In this document: piece after piece, positions 24,442 through 33,413 of the stretch | How positions within the stretch are numbered: position 1 is the first letter of the stretch | Layout: every line of letters begins with the position of its first letter | Source: T1Sed10-7 sp047921175 | GTDB taxonomy: Bacteria > Actinomycetota > Nitriliruptoria > Nitriliruptorales > Nitriliruptoraceae | Direction of reading: 5' to 3' | Length of the DNA: 45,975 nucleotides | Assembly (NCBI GenBank): GCA_047921175.1 | Contig: JBLRWQ010000015.1 | Location: 1 to 45,975, forward strand | The notes under the pieces: model-generated | Seen by the model: only the letters and a program-made list of their open reading frames with translations | What the model was told of the DNA's origin: nothing | Databases searched by the model: none | Translations under genes and position numbers: made by a program

Positions 24442-24486
24442 TCCGGCCACGACCTACGCTGGGGACCACCGAGGACGGGAGGCCGC

Positions 24487-25278
24487 ATGTCGGTGCTGCT
24501 GGACCACCGTGAGGACGGCGTCGCGGTCCTGACCTTCGACGACCCCGACCGTCGCAACGCCATGACGGCCGCGATGGGCGACCAGCTCGCGGCACGGGTC
24601 CGGGAGCTCGACGAGGACCCCCAGCTGCGCGCGGTCGTGGTGACCGGCACCCCGCCGGCGTTCTCGGCCGGTGGCGACCTGGACATGCTCCAGGACCTCG
24701 CGCGCCGGGCCCACGAGGAGGCCTTCGACGCGGCGCCGTTCATGACCGCCTTCTACCGCCGCTTCCTCAGCATCGCCGAGCTGCCGGTGCCGGTCATCGC
24801 GGCCATCAACGGCCACGCCGTCGGCGCGGGGCTGTGCGTGGCCCTGGCCGCGGACCTGCGTCTCGTGGCGACCGAGGCCAAGGTGGGGCTCAACTTCGCC
24901 CAGCTCGGCCTGCATCCCGGGATGGGCGGCACGTGGTTCCTGCCGCGGCTGCTCGGCGCCGAGCGGGCCGCCGCGTGGCTCTACACCGGGGCGCTGACCG
25001 ACGGAGCGACCGCCGCGGCCCAGGGGCTGGCGCTCGAGGCCGTCACGAGCGCGGAGGTGCTCCCCCGGGCGCTGGCGCTGGCCCACCGCATCGCCGCCTC
25101 CTCGCCGGTGGTGGTCCGCCAGCTCAAGCGCACCCTCGCCGCCAGCCCGCAGGTCGACCTGTCCACGGCGCTGCGCACCGAGGCGGAGGCCCAGGCCCAC
25201 AGCTACGCCAGTGCCGACCTTCTCGAGGGTCTCGAGGCGGCACGCGAGCGTCGCCCCCCGTCGTTCCCGGGACGCTGA
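24487..25278 (+). CDS. enoyl-CoA hydratase/isomerase (crotonase) family protein, atypical
   Basis: A 263-residue crotonase-fold protein. The CoA/oxyanion segments are present: FSAGGDLDML, NGHAVGAGLCVALAADLRL and GLHPGMGGT. Ungapped alignment by eye from GAGLC to TG against rat mitochondrial enoyl-CoA hydratase places F137 at the position of Glu144 and A163 at that of Glu164. Both catalytic glutamates are therefore missing, and ordinary hydration of enoyl-CoA is unlikely. It may be an isomerase, another crotonase reaction type, or a non-catalytic acyl-CoA binder of the kind described for mycobacterial EchA6. ATG 24487 has GGGAGG upstream. It is divergent from gltB and converges on the acyl-CoA dehydrogenase seven bases away. 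Confidence 0.85.
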   Translation: MSVLLDHREDGVAVLTFDDPDRRNAMTAAMGDQLAARVRELDEDPQLRAVVVTGTPPAFSAGGDLDMLQDLARRAHEEAFDAAPFMTAFYRRFLSIAELPVPVIAAINGHAVGAGLCVALAADLRLVATEAKVGLNFAQLGLHPGMGGTWFLPRLLGAERAAAWLYTGALTDGATAAAQGLALEAVTSAEVLPRALALAHRIAASSPVVVRQLKRTLAASPQVDLSTALRTEAEAQAHSYASADLLEGLEAARERRPPSFPGR

Positions 25279-25285
25279 GCCGGGC

Positions 25286-26947
25286 TCAGCGCTCGGCGAG
25301 CGCGCCGGCCAGCAGGCCGCGGGCGATGACCTTGAGCGCCAGCACCTCGTCGGTTCCCTCGAAGATCGACAGCACCCGGGCGTCCACGAACAGACGGCTG
25401 ACCTCGTACTCCTCGGCGTAGCCGTAGCCGCCGTGGAGCTGCTGCGCCTCGCGGGTGACCCACTCCGCCGACCGGCAGGCGACCTGCTTGACCTGTGACG
25501 CGGTGAGCGCCGCACCCTCGCTGCCGCGGGCGAGCTCCCGCGCGACCTGGACGGACAGGGCCCGGCAGGCCGCCAGGGTGGCCGCCATCCGTGCCAACCG
25601 GACCCGGGTCAGCGGGAAGTCGGCGATCGGCTGGTCGAACACCCGCCGCTCGCGGGCGTAGGTCACGGCGCGTTCCAGCGCGGCCTGCATGACGCCCTGG
25701 GCCCGTGCCGCGGTCTGCAGGCGGGCGTTCGCGAAGGCCTGCATCTGGAGGTAGAAGCCCCGACCGAGGCCACCTTCCTCGCCGATCAGGGCGTCCACAG
25801 GCACCCGCCAGCTCTCGAAGGAGACCTCGAAGGAGTGCATACCGCGGTAGCCGATCGTGGGGATCGCGCGCGCGTCCATCCGCCCCCCACCGGTGCCACC
25901 GACGGTGCCATCGGGTCCCTGCTCGACGGTGAAGTGGTGGCCGCTGGCTGCCGGCTTCTCGACCACGAACAGGCTCAGGCCCTTGTGTCCGAGCGAGCGG
26001 TCCGGATCGGTCCGGGCCAGCACCAGCAGGTACTCGGCCCGACCCGCGAAGGTGCACCAGGTCTTGACGCCGTCGAGCACCCAGTGGTCCCCGTCCCGCT
26101 TGGCGGTGGTCTTGACCCCGGCCACGTCGGAGCCGAAGTCGGGCTCGGTGACCGCGACCGCGCACATGCGCTCCCCCGACGCGATGGCCGGTAACCAGGT
26201 GGCCTTCTGTGCCTCCGTCCCGCCCTTGAGGATCGCGGTCCCGATGATCTCGGGCCGCGTGATGAGCGACCCGGCCACGCCGAGCGAGCCACGCGAGAGC
26301 TCCTCGGTCACCAGCACCATGTTGAGCAGCTCGTCGTCGCCGCCGGCCGCGAACCCACCGTGCTCCTCCGGGATCGACAGGGCGAAGCAGCCGAGCTCGG
26401 CCAGCCCCGAGATGATCTCCTCCGGGATGTCCTCGTCGCCGCGGTGGACGTGCTCGGCCACCGGCATCACCTTGTCCTCGGCGAAGCGGCGGAAGGTCTG
26501 CCGGACCATCTCCAGGTCCTCGCCGAGGTGCCGCGGCCCCGCCTCGCCGGTCGCGAGCACCTGCTCCCCCAGCCCTTGCAGGAGCGCTGCGGACCGCCCG
26601 ACGGCCAGCGCGTCGGCGACCTCGCCCAACAGGTCGCGGTCGAGCCCGACCTCGGCCTCGCGACCGGCGAGGCGCGCCAGCAGGTCGGCGGCCACGTCGG
26701 CGGCCGCGACCAGCGCGAGCTGGGCCTCGAGAGCACTGCCGCCCTCGGCCTGGGCGAGCAGGGCGCGGGCCGCGGCCTGGGCGGAGGACAGCGATGCGAG
26801 GTCGTAGGCGACGGCCTGGTGGGCGTCGAGGCGCCCGGCGTCGATGCGGCCGTCGACCGCGCAGGCGGTGGCGAGGTGGTGGGCGATCGTGGCGAGGCGG
26901 TCGTCGACCGCGGCGATCAGTCGCTGGGCGTGGGCGAGCTCGGACAC
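25286..26947 (-). CDS. acyl-CoA dehydrogenase with long helical N-terminal extension
   Basis: A 553-residue acyl-CoA dehydrogenase. The last 390 residues hold the full fold: FALSIPEEHGGF, the flavin-binding VAVTEPDFGSDVAGVKTTA, WCTFAGRAEYLLVLAR, and the C-terminal LFVDARVLSIFEGTDEVLAL with the catalytic-base Glu (FEGT). It oxidises an acyl-CoA to the enoyl-CoA using FAD, passing electrons to ETF. Unlike the usual 380-residue enzymes it starts with about 150 extra residues of amphipathic helix (IAAVDDRLATIAHHLATA..., HQAVAYDLASLSSAQAAARALL), probably for oligomerisation or a partner. GTG 26947 was chosen from GGGGG six bases before it. The chain length preferred cannot be read. It converges on the atypical crotonase. 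Confidence 0.9.
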   Translation of the reverse strand: MSELAHAQRLIAAVDDRLATIAHHLATACAVDGRIDAGRLDAHQAVAYDLASLSSAQAAARALLAQAEGGSALEAQLALVAAADVAADLLARLAGREAEVGLDRDLLGEVADALAVGRSAALLQGLGEQVLATGEAGPRHLGEDLEMVRQTFRRFAEDKVMPVAEHVHRGDEDIPEEIISGLAELGCFALSIPEEHGGFAAGGDDELLNMVLVTEELSRGSLGVAGSLITRPEIIGTAILKGGTEAQKATWLPAIASGERMCAVAVTEPDFGSDVAGVKTTAKRDGDHWVLDGVKTWCTFAGRAEYLLVLARTDPDRSLGHKGLSLFVVEKPAASGHHFTVEQGPDGTVGGTGGGRMDARAIPTIGYRGMHSFEVSFESWRVPVDALIGEEGGLGRGFYLQMQAFANARLQTAARAQGVMQAALERAVTYARERRVFDQPIADFPLTRVRLARMAATLAACRALSVQVARELARGSEGAALTASQVKQVACRSAEWVTREAQQLHGGYGYAEEYEVSRLFVDARVLSIFEGTDEVLALKVIARGLLAGALAER

Positions 26948-27083
26948 GGTCGACCCCCTGGGCGGCGGCCGGCGACCCGGGTGGTCACGACGGTCCGCGA
27001 TGGTGCCCGACAGCCTGCCAGCAGCAGCGGCGACGGACCAAGCCGGCCGCGCTGCCCGCCGCCGCGACCCGCCGCCGCGCGCC

Positions 27084-28043
27084 TCAGGCCCCCGCACGCT
27101 CCCGAGCGACGGCGGCGGCACCGATCGCACCACCTTCGTCCCCGAGCGCGGCCCGCACCAACCGCACCTCGGGCGGCTGGAGGAACAGCAGCGGCTGCAT
27201 GACGTTCTCGATCCGCGCGCGGAAGGGCTCCCCGAGCTTGTCCGCGAGCCCCCCGCCGAGCACGACCAGCTCGAGGTCCAGCAGGTTCACGACGCTCGCG
27301 ATCCCGGTGCCCAGCGCATCGACGGCATCGTCGAGCAGGTCGCTCACGAGCCGGTCGCCCTCCTCCAGGGTGGCCTGGAACACCCCCGAGGTGACCCGGT
27401 CCTTGCCCTTCTCCTCGGCGATGGCGAACAGGCGGGTGGACCGCCCCCCGTCGAGCGCGCGCTGGGCCGCGACCTCCATGGAGCGCCGGCCGGCGTAGGC
27501 CTCGACGCAGCCCCGGCGACCACAGCCGCACATCGCACCGCCCTCGCGCACGATCATGTGCCCGAACTCCCCCGCCGCGCCGTGCCGGCCCTCCACCGGC
27601 TGGCCACGGAGCACGAGGCCGCCGCCGACGCCGGTCCCCGCGAACACCGTCAGCAGGTCGTCCGCGCCCTGCCCGGCGCCGAGGCGGTGCTCGCCGATGG
27701 CTGCGGCGGTGACGTCGTTGAGGACCACGACCGGACAGCCGAGCTCCTCGCCCAGCACGTGCGCGAGCGGGAAGCGCTCGCGGACGCCCTGCACGTTCGG
27801 CCCACCGTCGATCCCGCCGTCGCGGACCACCCCGGGGACCCCGACGCCGACCGCGTCGATCTCCTCGAGCTCACGCCCGGCGTCCTCCGCCGCCTTGCGG
27901 GCCGCCTTCCGCAGCTCCTTGACCAGCGCTGCGGGATCGCCGGCAGGCGGGGTCGCGCGCTTGGTCGACCCGGCGACCTCGTCGCCATCGAGGACCAGCG
28001 CGTAGATGTTCGTGCCGCCGAGGTCCAGACCGATCGTGGCCAT
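27084..28043 (-). CDS. ROK-family sugar kinase (glucokinase-like)
   Basis: A 319-residue ROK kinase without an N-terminal DNA-binding domain, so an enzyme rather than a repressor. It has the phosphate motif IGLDLGGTN, the adenosine-side VFAGTGVGGGLVLRG, the catalytic Asp D110 in VVLNDVTAAA (usually NDANAA), and the ROK zinc site: H162 of GEFGHMIV with C172, C174 and C179 (CGCGRRGC). It most likely phosphorylates glucose with ATP or polyphosphate; other hexoses are possible. ATG 28043 has GGAGG upstream. Its -10, TAGGCT at 28078-28083, uses the TAG stop codon of the EamA gene. A gap of 136 bases separates it from the acyl-CoA dehydrogenase. Confidence 0.88.
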   Translation of the reverse strand: MATIGLDLGGTNIYALVLDGDEVAGSTKRATPPAGDPAALVKELRKAARKAAEDAGRELEEIDAVGVGVPGVVRDGGIDGGPNVQGVRERFPLAHVLGEELGCPVVVLNDVTAAAIGEHRLGAGQGADDLLTVFAGTGVGGGLVLRGQPVEGRHGAAGEFGHMIVREGGAMCGCGRRGCVEAYAGRRSMEVAAQRALDGGRSTRLFAIAEEKGKDRVTSGVFQATLEEGDRLVSDLLDDAVDALGTGIASVVNLLDLELVVLGGGLADKLGEPFRARIENVMQPLLFLQPPEVRLVRAALGDEGGAIGAAAVARERAGA

Positions 28044-28077
28044 GCGCGACGCCTCCTGCCTGCCCGTCGTCGGTCAG

Positions 28078-28083
28078 AGCCTA
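28078..28083 (-). promoter_or_regulatory. -10 box formed from the upstream gene's stop codon
   Basis: On the minus strand TAGGCT contains the TAG stop (28081-28083) of the EamA gene and lies 34 bases before the ROK kinase ATG. The same hexamer, also overlapping a stop codon, occurs at 44130-44135. Confidence 0.45.
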
Positions 28084-29049
28084 ACGGCGCCTCGGCGGCG
28101 TGCGCCGGGGCGGTCCGATCGTGGGCCGGGTGCGGCGAGAGATCGGTGCCACCGCCGCCAGTCCGACGACCAGCAGCGTGGCGCCGATCCACCCGGGGAG
28201 CGACAGCCGCTCCCCCACCAGCACCACCGCGAGCACGGTCGCGGCCAGGGGCTCGGCCAGCGTCAGGGTCGTGACCGTCGGCGCGTCGAGCGCCGCGAGG
28301 CCACGGGCGAACAGCGCGTAGCCGGCCGCGGTGGTCCCGAGGGTGATCCACAGCACGGTGACGGTCCCGCGCGTCCCCGCGATCCACGTGAGGTCGCCGG
28401 CGACCAGCACGGGGAGCAGCAGCAGCCCGGCCCCCGTGAAGGTCACGGCCACCGCCGAGGTGCCATCCGCGCCGGCCTGCACGAGGCGGACCGACACGGT
28501 GGTGTAGGTGCCGTAGGCGGCACCCGCGACCAGCCCGGCCAGCACCCCGAACGGACCGGGGTCCTGCCCGGCGTCGCCACCCCCGACCAGGAGCAGCACG
28601 GCGGCCCCGGCGACCGTGGCGACCGTCGCGGCCACCCACCGACCGCCCGGACGTCGGCCGGCCAGCACGGCGAGGAGACCGGCCCAGGCCGGCGCGCTCC
28701 CGATCGCGATCAGCACCCCGAGCGCGACACCGATCGCGCGCACCCCGGTCAGGTAGGCCAGCTGGAACACCGTGATGGACACCGCCGCCCCGACCACGGC
28801 CCCGGGGGCCCGACGGACGGCGGCGGCCAGGCGCGCCCCGCCGCCGCTGAGCACCACGATCGCCACCAGCGCCAGCCCGCCCCCCAGGCTGCGGACCCCG
28901 GCGACCGTCGCGGGCGCGGCGCTCGGGGCGCCGAGCTCCTGGGCGATCCCGAGCGTGCCCCACAGCGTCGCCGCCGCCAGCACCGCGAGCGTGCCGTGCC
29001 GTCGGAGGACGACCTCGCCGCGGCGCTCAGGCGTCACGGAGATCCGCAC
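28081..29049 (-). CDS. EamA/DMT-family transporter
   Basis: A 322-residue protein with ten hydrophobic helices in two five-helix EamA repeats, the drug/metabolite transporter (RhaT/YdcZ-like) layout. Characteristic signatures are LAAATLWGTLGIAQ in helix 1 and LAEPLAATVLAVVLVGE-L near the second repeat. Such proteins export amino acids or small metabolites; substrate unknown. The tail is basic (PPRRTPPRRR). It overlaps the 3' end of the F420-type oxidoreductase gene by 23 bases if GTG 29049 is used, or 11 bases with GTG 29037; neither start has a clear ribosome-binding site, suggesting translational coupling. It is the last gene of a thioesterase-oxidoreductase-transporter unit. Confidence 0.82.
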   Translation of the reverse strand: MRISVTPERRGEVVLRRHGTLAVLAAATLWGTLGIAQELGAPSAAPATVAGVRSLGGGLALVAIVVLSGGGARLAAAVRRAPGAVVGAAVSITVFQLAYLTGVRAIGVALGVLIAIGSAPAWAGLLAVLAGRRPGGRWVAATVATVAGAAVLLLVGGGDAGQDPGPFGVLAGLVAGAAYGTYTTVSVRLVQAGADGTSAVAVTFTGAGLLLLPVLVAGDLTWIAGTRGTVTVLWITLGTTAAGYALFARGLAALDAPTVTTLTLAEPLAATVLAVVLVGERLSLPGWIGATLLVVGLAAVAPISRRTRPTIGPPRRTPPRRR

Positions 29050-30037
29050 GGATGCGCGCCAGGTGCGTGTCGTCGAGCGCGGCGCTGGACAGGCTGATGC
29101 GGTCCGCCAGCCCGCCGTAGCGTGCCCGCACGGCCATCCCCACCTCGGCCGGGTCGGCGACCACCGCGAAGGTCTCGAGCACCTCGGCCGGGATCATCGC
29201 CGGCATCTCCGCCCAGCGGTCCGCCACCGAGGCGGCATGCAGCTGCTCGTGCAGTGCCCCCCAGCCGTGGAGCTCGAGCACGCCCTTGTACGCCGGGGTG
29301 GAGCCGTAGAACGCCAGCTGTCCGCGGACCATCGCTTCGCTGGCGGCCCGCTGCTCCTCGCTCGCGCCGGTCACCACGAACACCGGCAGGACCACCTCGA
29401 GGTCGCTGCGGTCCCGACCGGCCGCCGCGGCACCCTCGAGCAGGTTGGGCAGGGTGACCTCCTCGAGGTAGCGGGCGGTGCTGAAGGCGTGGGCGAGCAG
29501 GCCGTCGGCGACCTCGCCGGTGACCCGGGTCATGAGCGGCCCGACCGCAGCCAGCCACACGGCCGGGTCCCCGTGCCCGTGGTCCTCCGGGGTGAAGAAC
29601 GGGGTCATGAGCGTGTGCCGGTAGAACTCGCCCCGGAAGGCCAGCTTCCCGCCGGTGCGCCACGCCTCCCAGATGGCACGCAGCGCCAGCACGTACTCCC
29701 GCATCCGTGCCGCCGGCTTGGACCACTCGGTCGAGAACCGCTTCTCGATGTGGGGCTTGATCTGCGAGCCGAGCCCGAGCACGAACCGCCCGCCCGTCAG
29801 CGCCTGCAGGTCGTGGGCCGCGTAGGCGACGTGCATCGGACTGCGCGGGAAGGCGACCGCGATGGCGGTCCCCACCTGCATCCGGCCCGAGACCTGCCCG
29901 GCCACGGCCGCGGCGAGGAAGGGGTCGTGGGTGGTCTCCGACACGAACCAGCCGTCGTAGCCCCGCTCGCGCGCGGCCTCGACCGCCGCGGTCGTGGCGG
30001 CCAGCGGCTCGCCGTAGGTCATCGCATCCAGCTTCAT
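29027..30037 (-). CDS. F420-type luciferase-like (LLM) oxidoreductase
   Basis: A 336-residue TIM-barrel protein of the luciferase-like monooxygenase superfamily. It shows ERGYDGWFVSETTHDPFLA, GTAIAVAFPRSPMHVAYAAHDLQALTGGRFVLGLGSQ, the TEWSKPAARMREYV loop and WLAAVGPLMTRVTGEVADGLLAHAFST. This is the TIGR03617-like F420-dependent group common in actinobacteria rather than an FMN alkanal monooxygenase. Substrate unknown; the chromosomal company (thioesterase, transporter, acyl-CoA enzymes) gives no firm hint. The ATG is 18 bases after the thioesterase stop, so they are cotranscribed. If the cofactor assignment is right, the organism must make F420. Confidence 0.86.
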   Translation of the reverse strand: MKLDAMTYGEPLAATTAAVEAARERGYDGWFVSETTHDPFLAAAVAGQVSGRMQVGTAIAVAFPRSPMHVAYAAHDLQALTGGRFVLGLGSQIKPHIEKRFSTEWSKPAARMREYVLALRAIWEAWRTGGKLAFRGEFYRHTLMTPFFTPEDHGHGDPAVWLAAVGPLMTRVTGEVADGLLAHAFSTARYLEEVTLPNLLEGAAAAGRDRSDLEVVLPVFVVTGASEEQRAASEAMVRGQLAFYGSTPAYKGVLELHGWGALHEQLHAASVADRWAEMPAMIPAEVLETFAVVADPAEVGMAVRARYGGLADRISLSSAALDDTHLARIRADLRDA

Positions 30038-30055
30038 GCTGCCCTGCTCCTGCGC

Positions 30056-30559
30056 TCAGCCGGCCACCTGGGTCGGGTCGATGTTGGCGAGACGGACCTG
30101 CCCGCGCGCGATCGGCACGCCGTCGTCCGCGCGCGACAGGACCACCTGCCACAGCTGCTGGGTGCGACCGACGTGCACGGGCGTCGCGACGGCGTCGACC
30201 CGGCCCTCGCGGTGGCTGCGGAGGAAGTCGGTCGAGTTACTGACCCCGACCACGAACCGCCCGCTGGCTGCCACCTGCAGCGCCGCGGCCACCGACGCCA
30301 GGGACTCGACCACCGCACACCACACCCCACCGTGCACGATGCCGTAGGGCTGGCGGTGCCGCTCGTCGACCTCGAGATGCCCGACGACCTCGGCCAGGCT
30401 GATCCGATCCCACACGAGCCCGAGGGTGGCGGTCCCGAAGCCGTCCTCACGGAGGACGAACAGCCCCTCGAGCTCCTCGGCGGCGACGGTCTCGCCCGCC
30501 TGCAACCGGGCCAGCACCGGTGCCATCGTCCCCTCGCTGTCCTCCGGTATCCCCGCCAC
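30056..30559 (-). CDS. PaaI-family hotdog-fold thioesterase
   Basis: A 167-residue hotdog protein. The signature YGIVHGGVWCAVVESLAS carries the HGG turn and the catalytic Glu of the PaaI/EntH subgroup, followed by GVSNSTDFLRSHREGRV and the strand WQVVLSRADDGVPIARGQVRLA. It should hydrolyse an acyl-CoA, often an aromatic or misloaded one. About 30 residues precede the fold. GTG 30559 was chosen because GGGAGG lies seven bases upstream; longer readings run into the low-complexity repeats and are not supported. It heads an operon with the LLM oxidoreductase and the EamA protein and is divergent from ilvD. Confidence 0.85.
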   Translation of the reverse strand: MAGIPEDSEGTMAPVLARLQAGETVAAEELEGLFVLREDGFGTATLGLVWDRISLAEVVGHLEVDERHRQPYGIVHGGVWCAVVESLASVAAALQVAASGRFVVGVSNSTDFLRSHREGRVDAVATPVHVGRTQQLWQVVLSRADDGVPIARGQVRLANIDPTQVAG

Positions 30560-30589
30560 GTGCCTACCTCCCTCGGCGCGCCCCTCGCG

Positions 30590-30639
30590 TGCCGTCCGCC
30601 GCCTGCCGTCCGCCGCGTACCGTCCGCCGCCTGCCGTCC
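30590..30639. repeat. 14-bp tandem repeat, about 3.6 copies
   Basis: The unit TGCCGTCCGCCGCC starts at 30590, 30604 and 30618 (one or two changes per copy) and a partial copy starts at 30632. It lies in the thioesterase/ilvD divergent region. Copy number may vary between strains. No function is evident. Confidence 0.8.
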
Positions 30640-30646
30640 CCGATCC

Positions 30647-30673
30647 GGGAACGGTAGCGCCCGGACCGTTCCC
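30647..30673. promoter_or_regulatory. Inverted repeat between thioesterase and ilvD
   Basis: GGGAACGG-N11-CCGTTCCC has perfect eight-base arms. It lies between the two tandem-repeat blocks, about 90 bases upstream of the thioesterase start and 150 bases upstream of ilvD. It could be an operator for either gene or a hairpin. Confidence 0.4.
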
Positions 30674-30688
30674 GCCCGCATGCGCGGG

Positions 30689-30754
30689 CACGCCCGCGGC
30701 CCGGTGCCGGCACGCCCGCGGCCCGGTGCCGGCACGCCCGCGGCCCGGTGCCGG
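30689..30754. repeat. Three perfect 22-bp tandem repeats upstream of ilvD
   Basis: Copies at 30689-30710, 30711-30732 and 30733-30754 are identical; each starts CACGCCCGCGG and ends GGTGCCGG. Adjacent copies create CCGGCAC...GTGCCGG inverted repeats, so the array can form a row of hairpins. It ends 68 bases before the ilvD start and may lie in the promoter or leader. Confidence 0.85.
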
Positions 30755-30822
30755 CTCGACGGCGGCCGGGGCGGTGTGGTCAGATGCGGGCCGTGGACCC
30801 ACCTCCGAGGAGCACCGACACG

Positions 30823-32517
<1,695 letters not shown>

Positions 32518-32577
32518 GCTCCCGGTAGCTTCACGACCCCACCCCGCCCCGACCCGTCCCCGACCCGTGAGGCCGCC

Positions 32578-33063
32578 GTGCAGTTCGAGGAACTGCGGTT
32601 CGTGTGCCAGGAGGCGGCGGTCGACCTGGCCCGCACCCGCGGACGACCGTTGCCGCCGACGGTCGTCCTGCCGGGGGCACAGCGCACCCGGCTGTTGACG
32701 CTGCCGGAGCTTCCGGCCGACGACGAGGCGCGCCACGCCGTGCTGGCGCAGCTCGCCGCGGACCACCTCACCGCCCCGGGCGTGCCCTGCTGGGGCTTCA
32801 TCGCCGAGGCCGAGGTCGGCGGTGCCGACGCGGTCGTCGTCGTCTACGGGGCCCGCCGGCACGCGCCGGAGCTCACCGGGGCCCGCTTCGACGCCGAGGG
32901 TGGACTGGAGGCGTTCGCCGCCGCCGAACCGCTGGACCCGACGGCCCTGCCGTTCCTGCACCCGCTCCAGCACGCGGTCGACGCCCTGCCCGCCGCTGGT
33001 GACGTCTTCGCGGCGTTCGACCCCAAGCGCGCGGGCCCTGGGGGCGGGCTACCCCTGGTGTAG
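32578..33063 (+). CDS. hypothetical protein
   Basis: A 161-residue soluble protein that I do not recognise. It begins QFEELRFVCQEAAVDLARTRGRPLPPTVVLPG and has a middle hydrophobic strand (WGFIAEAEVGGADAVVVVYGA), as in an alpha/beta fold, then an Ala/Asp-rich tail. No signal peptide or metal motif is visible. GTG 32578 follows ilvD by 60 bases. A TAGCTT hexamer at 32526-32531 could give it its own promoter. It converges on the small cysteine-motif gene, with 14 bases between the stops. Codon use and GC-rich third positions match the neighbours, so it is probably real. Confidence 0.6.
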   Translation: MQFEELRFVCQEAAVDLARTRGRPLPPTVVLPGAQRTRLLTLPELPADDEARHAVLAQLAADHLTAPGVPCWGFIAEAEVGGADAVVVVYGARRHAPELTGARFDAEGGLEAFAAAEPLDPTALPFLHPLQHAVDALPAAGDVFAAFDPKRAGPGGGLPLV

Positions 33064-33077
33064 GGCGCCGACCGAGG

Positions 33078-33323
33078 TCACATCCGCCACGGGCCGATCG
33101 GACCGAGCAGGCCGAAGGGGTGTGGCTGCGCCTCGACGAGCTGGCCCTCACCGGCCGCCCGGCAGCGGAGCTCGACGATCTGGTCGTCCTCGTCGCGCCG
33201 GACCTCGAGCAGCTGCCGGCAGGTCAGGCAGGTCCGGACCGGCACATCCCGGGCCCGGCGGGGGCAGGCGACCAGGCCGAACCGGTCGACGACCCGCAGA
33301 TCACGGACATGTCGGGTGAGCAC
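33078..33323 (-). CDS. small protein with C-P...C-x2-C...C zinc-ribbon-like motif
   Basis: An 81-residue protein with four cysteines in a likely metal-binding pattern: VACPRRARDVPVRTCLTC and, after about 18 residues, ELRCRA. The strand HVRDLRVVDRFGLVAC precedes it. This resembles small conserved zinc-ribbon hypotheticals, but I cannot name the family. GTG 33323 is well supported: GGGAGG lies seven bases upstream, while the longer ATG 33356 reading has no such signal. It is downstream of the second thioesterase gene on the same strand (90 bases apart), with no obvious terminator between. Confidence 0.6.
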   Translation of the reverse strand: MLTRHVRDLRVVDRFGLVACPRRARDVPVRTCLTCRQLLEVRRDEDDQIVELRCRAAGEGQLVEAQPHPFGLLGPIGPWRM

Positions 33324-33413
33324 GGGGCACCTCCCGTGACGCGACCGCGCTTCCATGCGGGGTCAGCGTGCCGGGGCGGGGCCCGGCCCGCTAGAGGCGT
33401 CGGGCCCGAGTGC

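Noticed and set aside
19073..24532. Very long plus-strand open frame opposite gltB
   Set aside because: It mirrors the GltB coding strand exactly. The translation is Arg/Gly/Asp-rich with no domain, an artefact of high GC in an antisense frame.
24487..25278. Ordinary enoyl-CoA hydratase
   Set aside because: Both classical catalytic glutamates are replaced (F137, A163), so only the crotonase fold is called.
30689..30754. Possible CRISPR or insertion-sequence end in the repeats before ilvD
   Set aside because: There are no spacers, no transposase and no target-site duplication.
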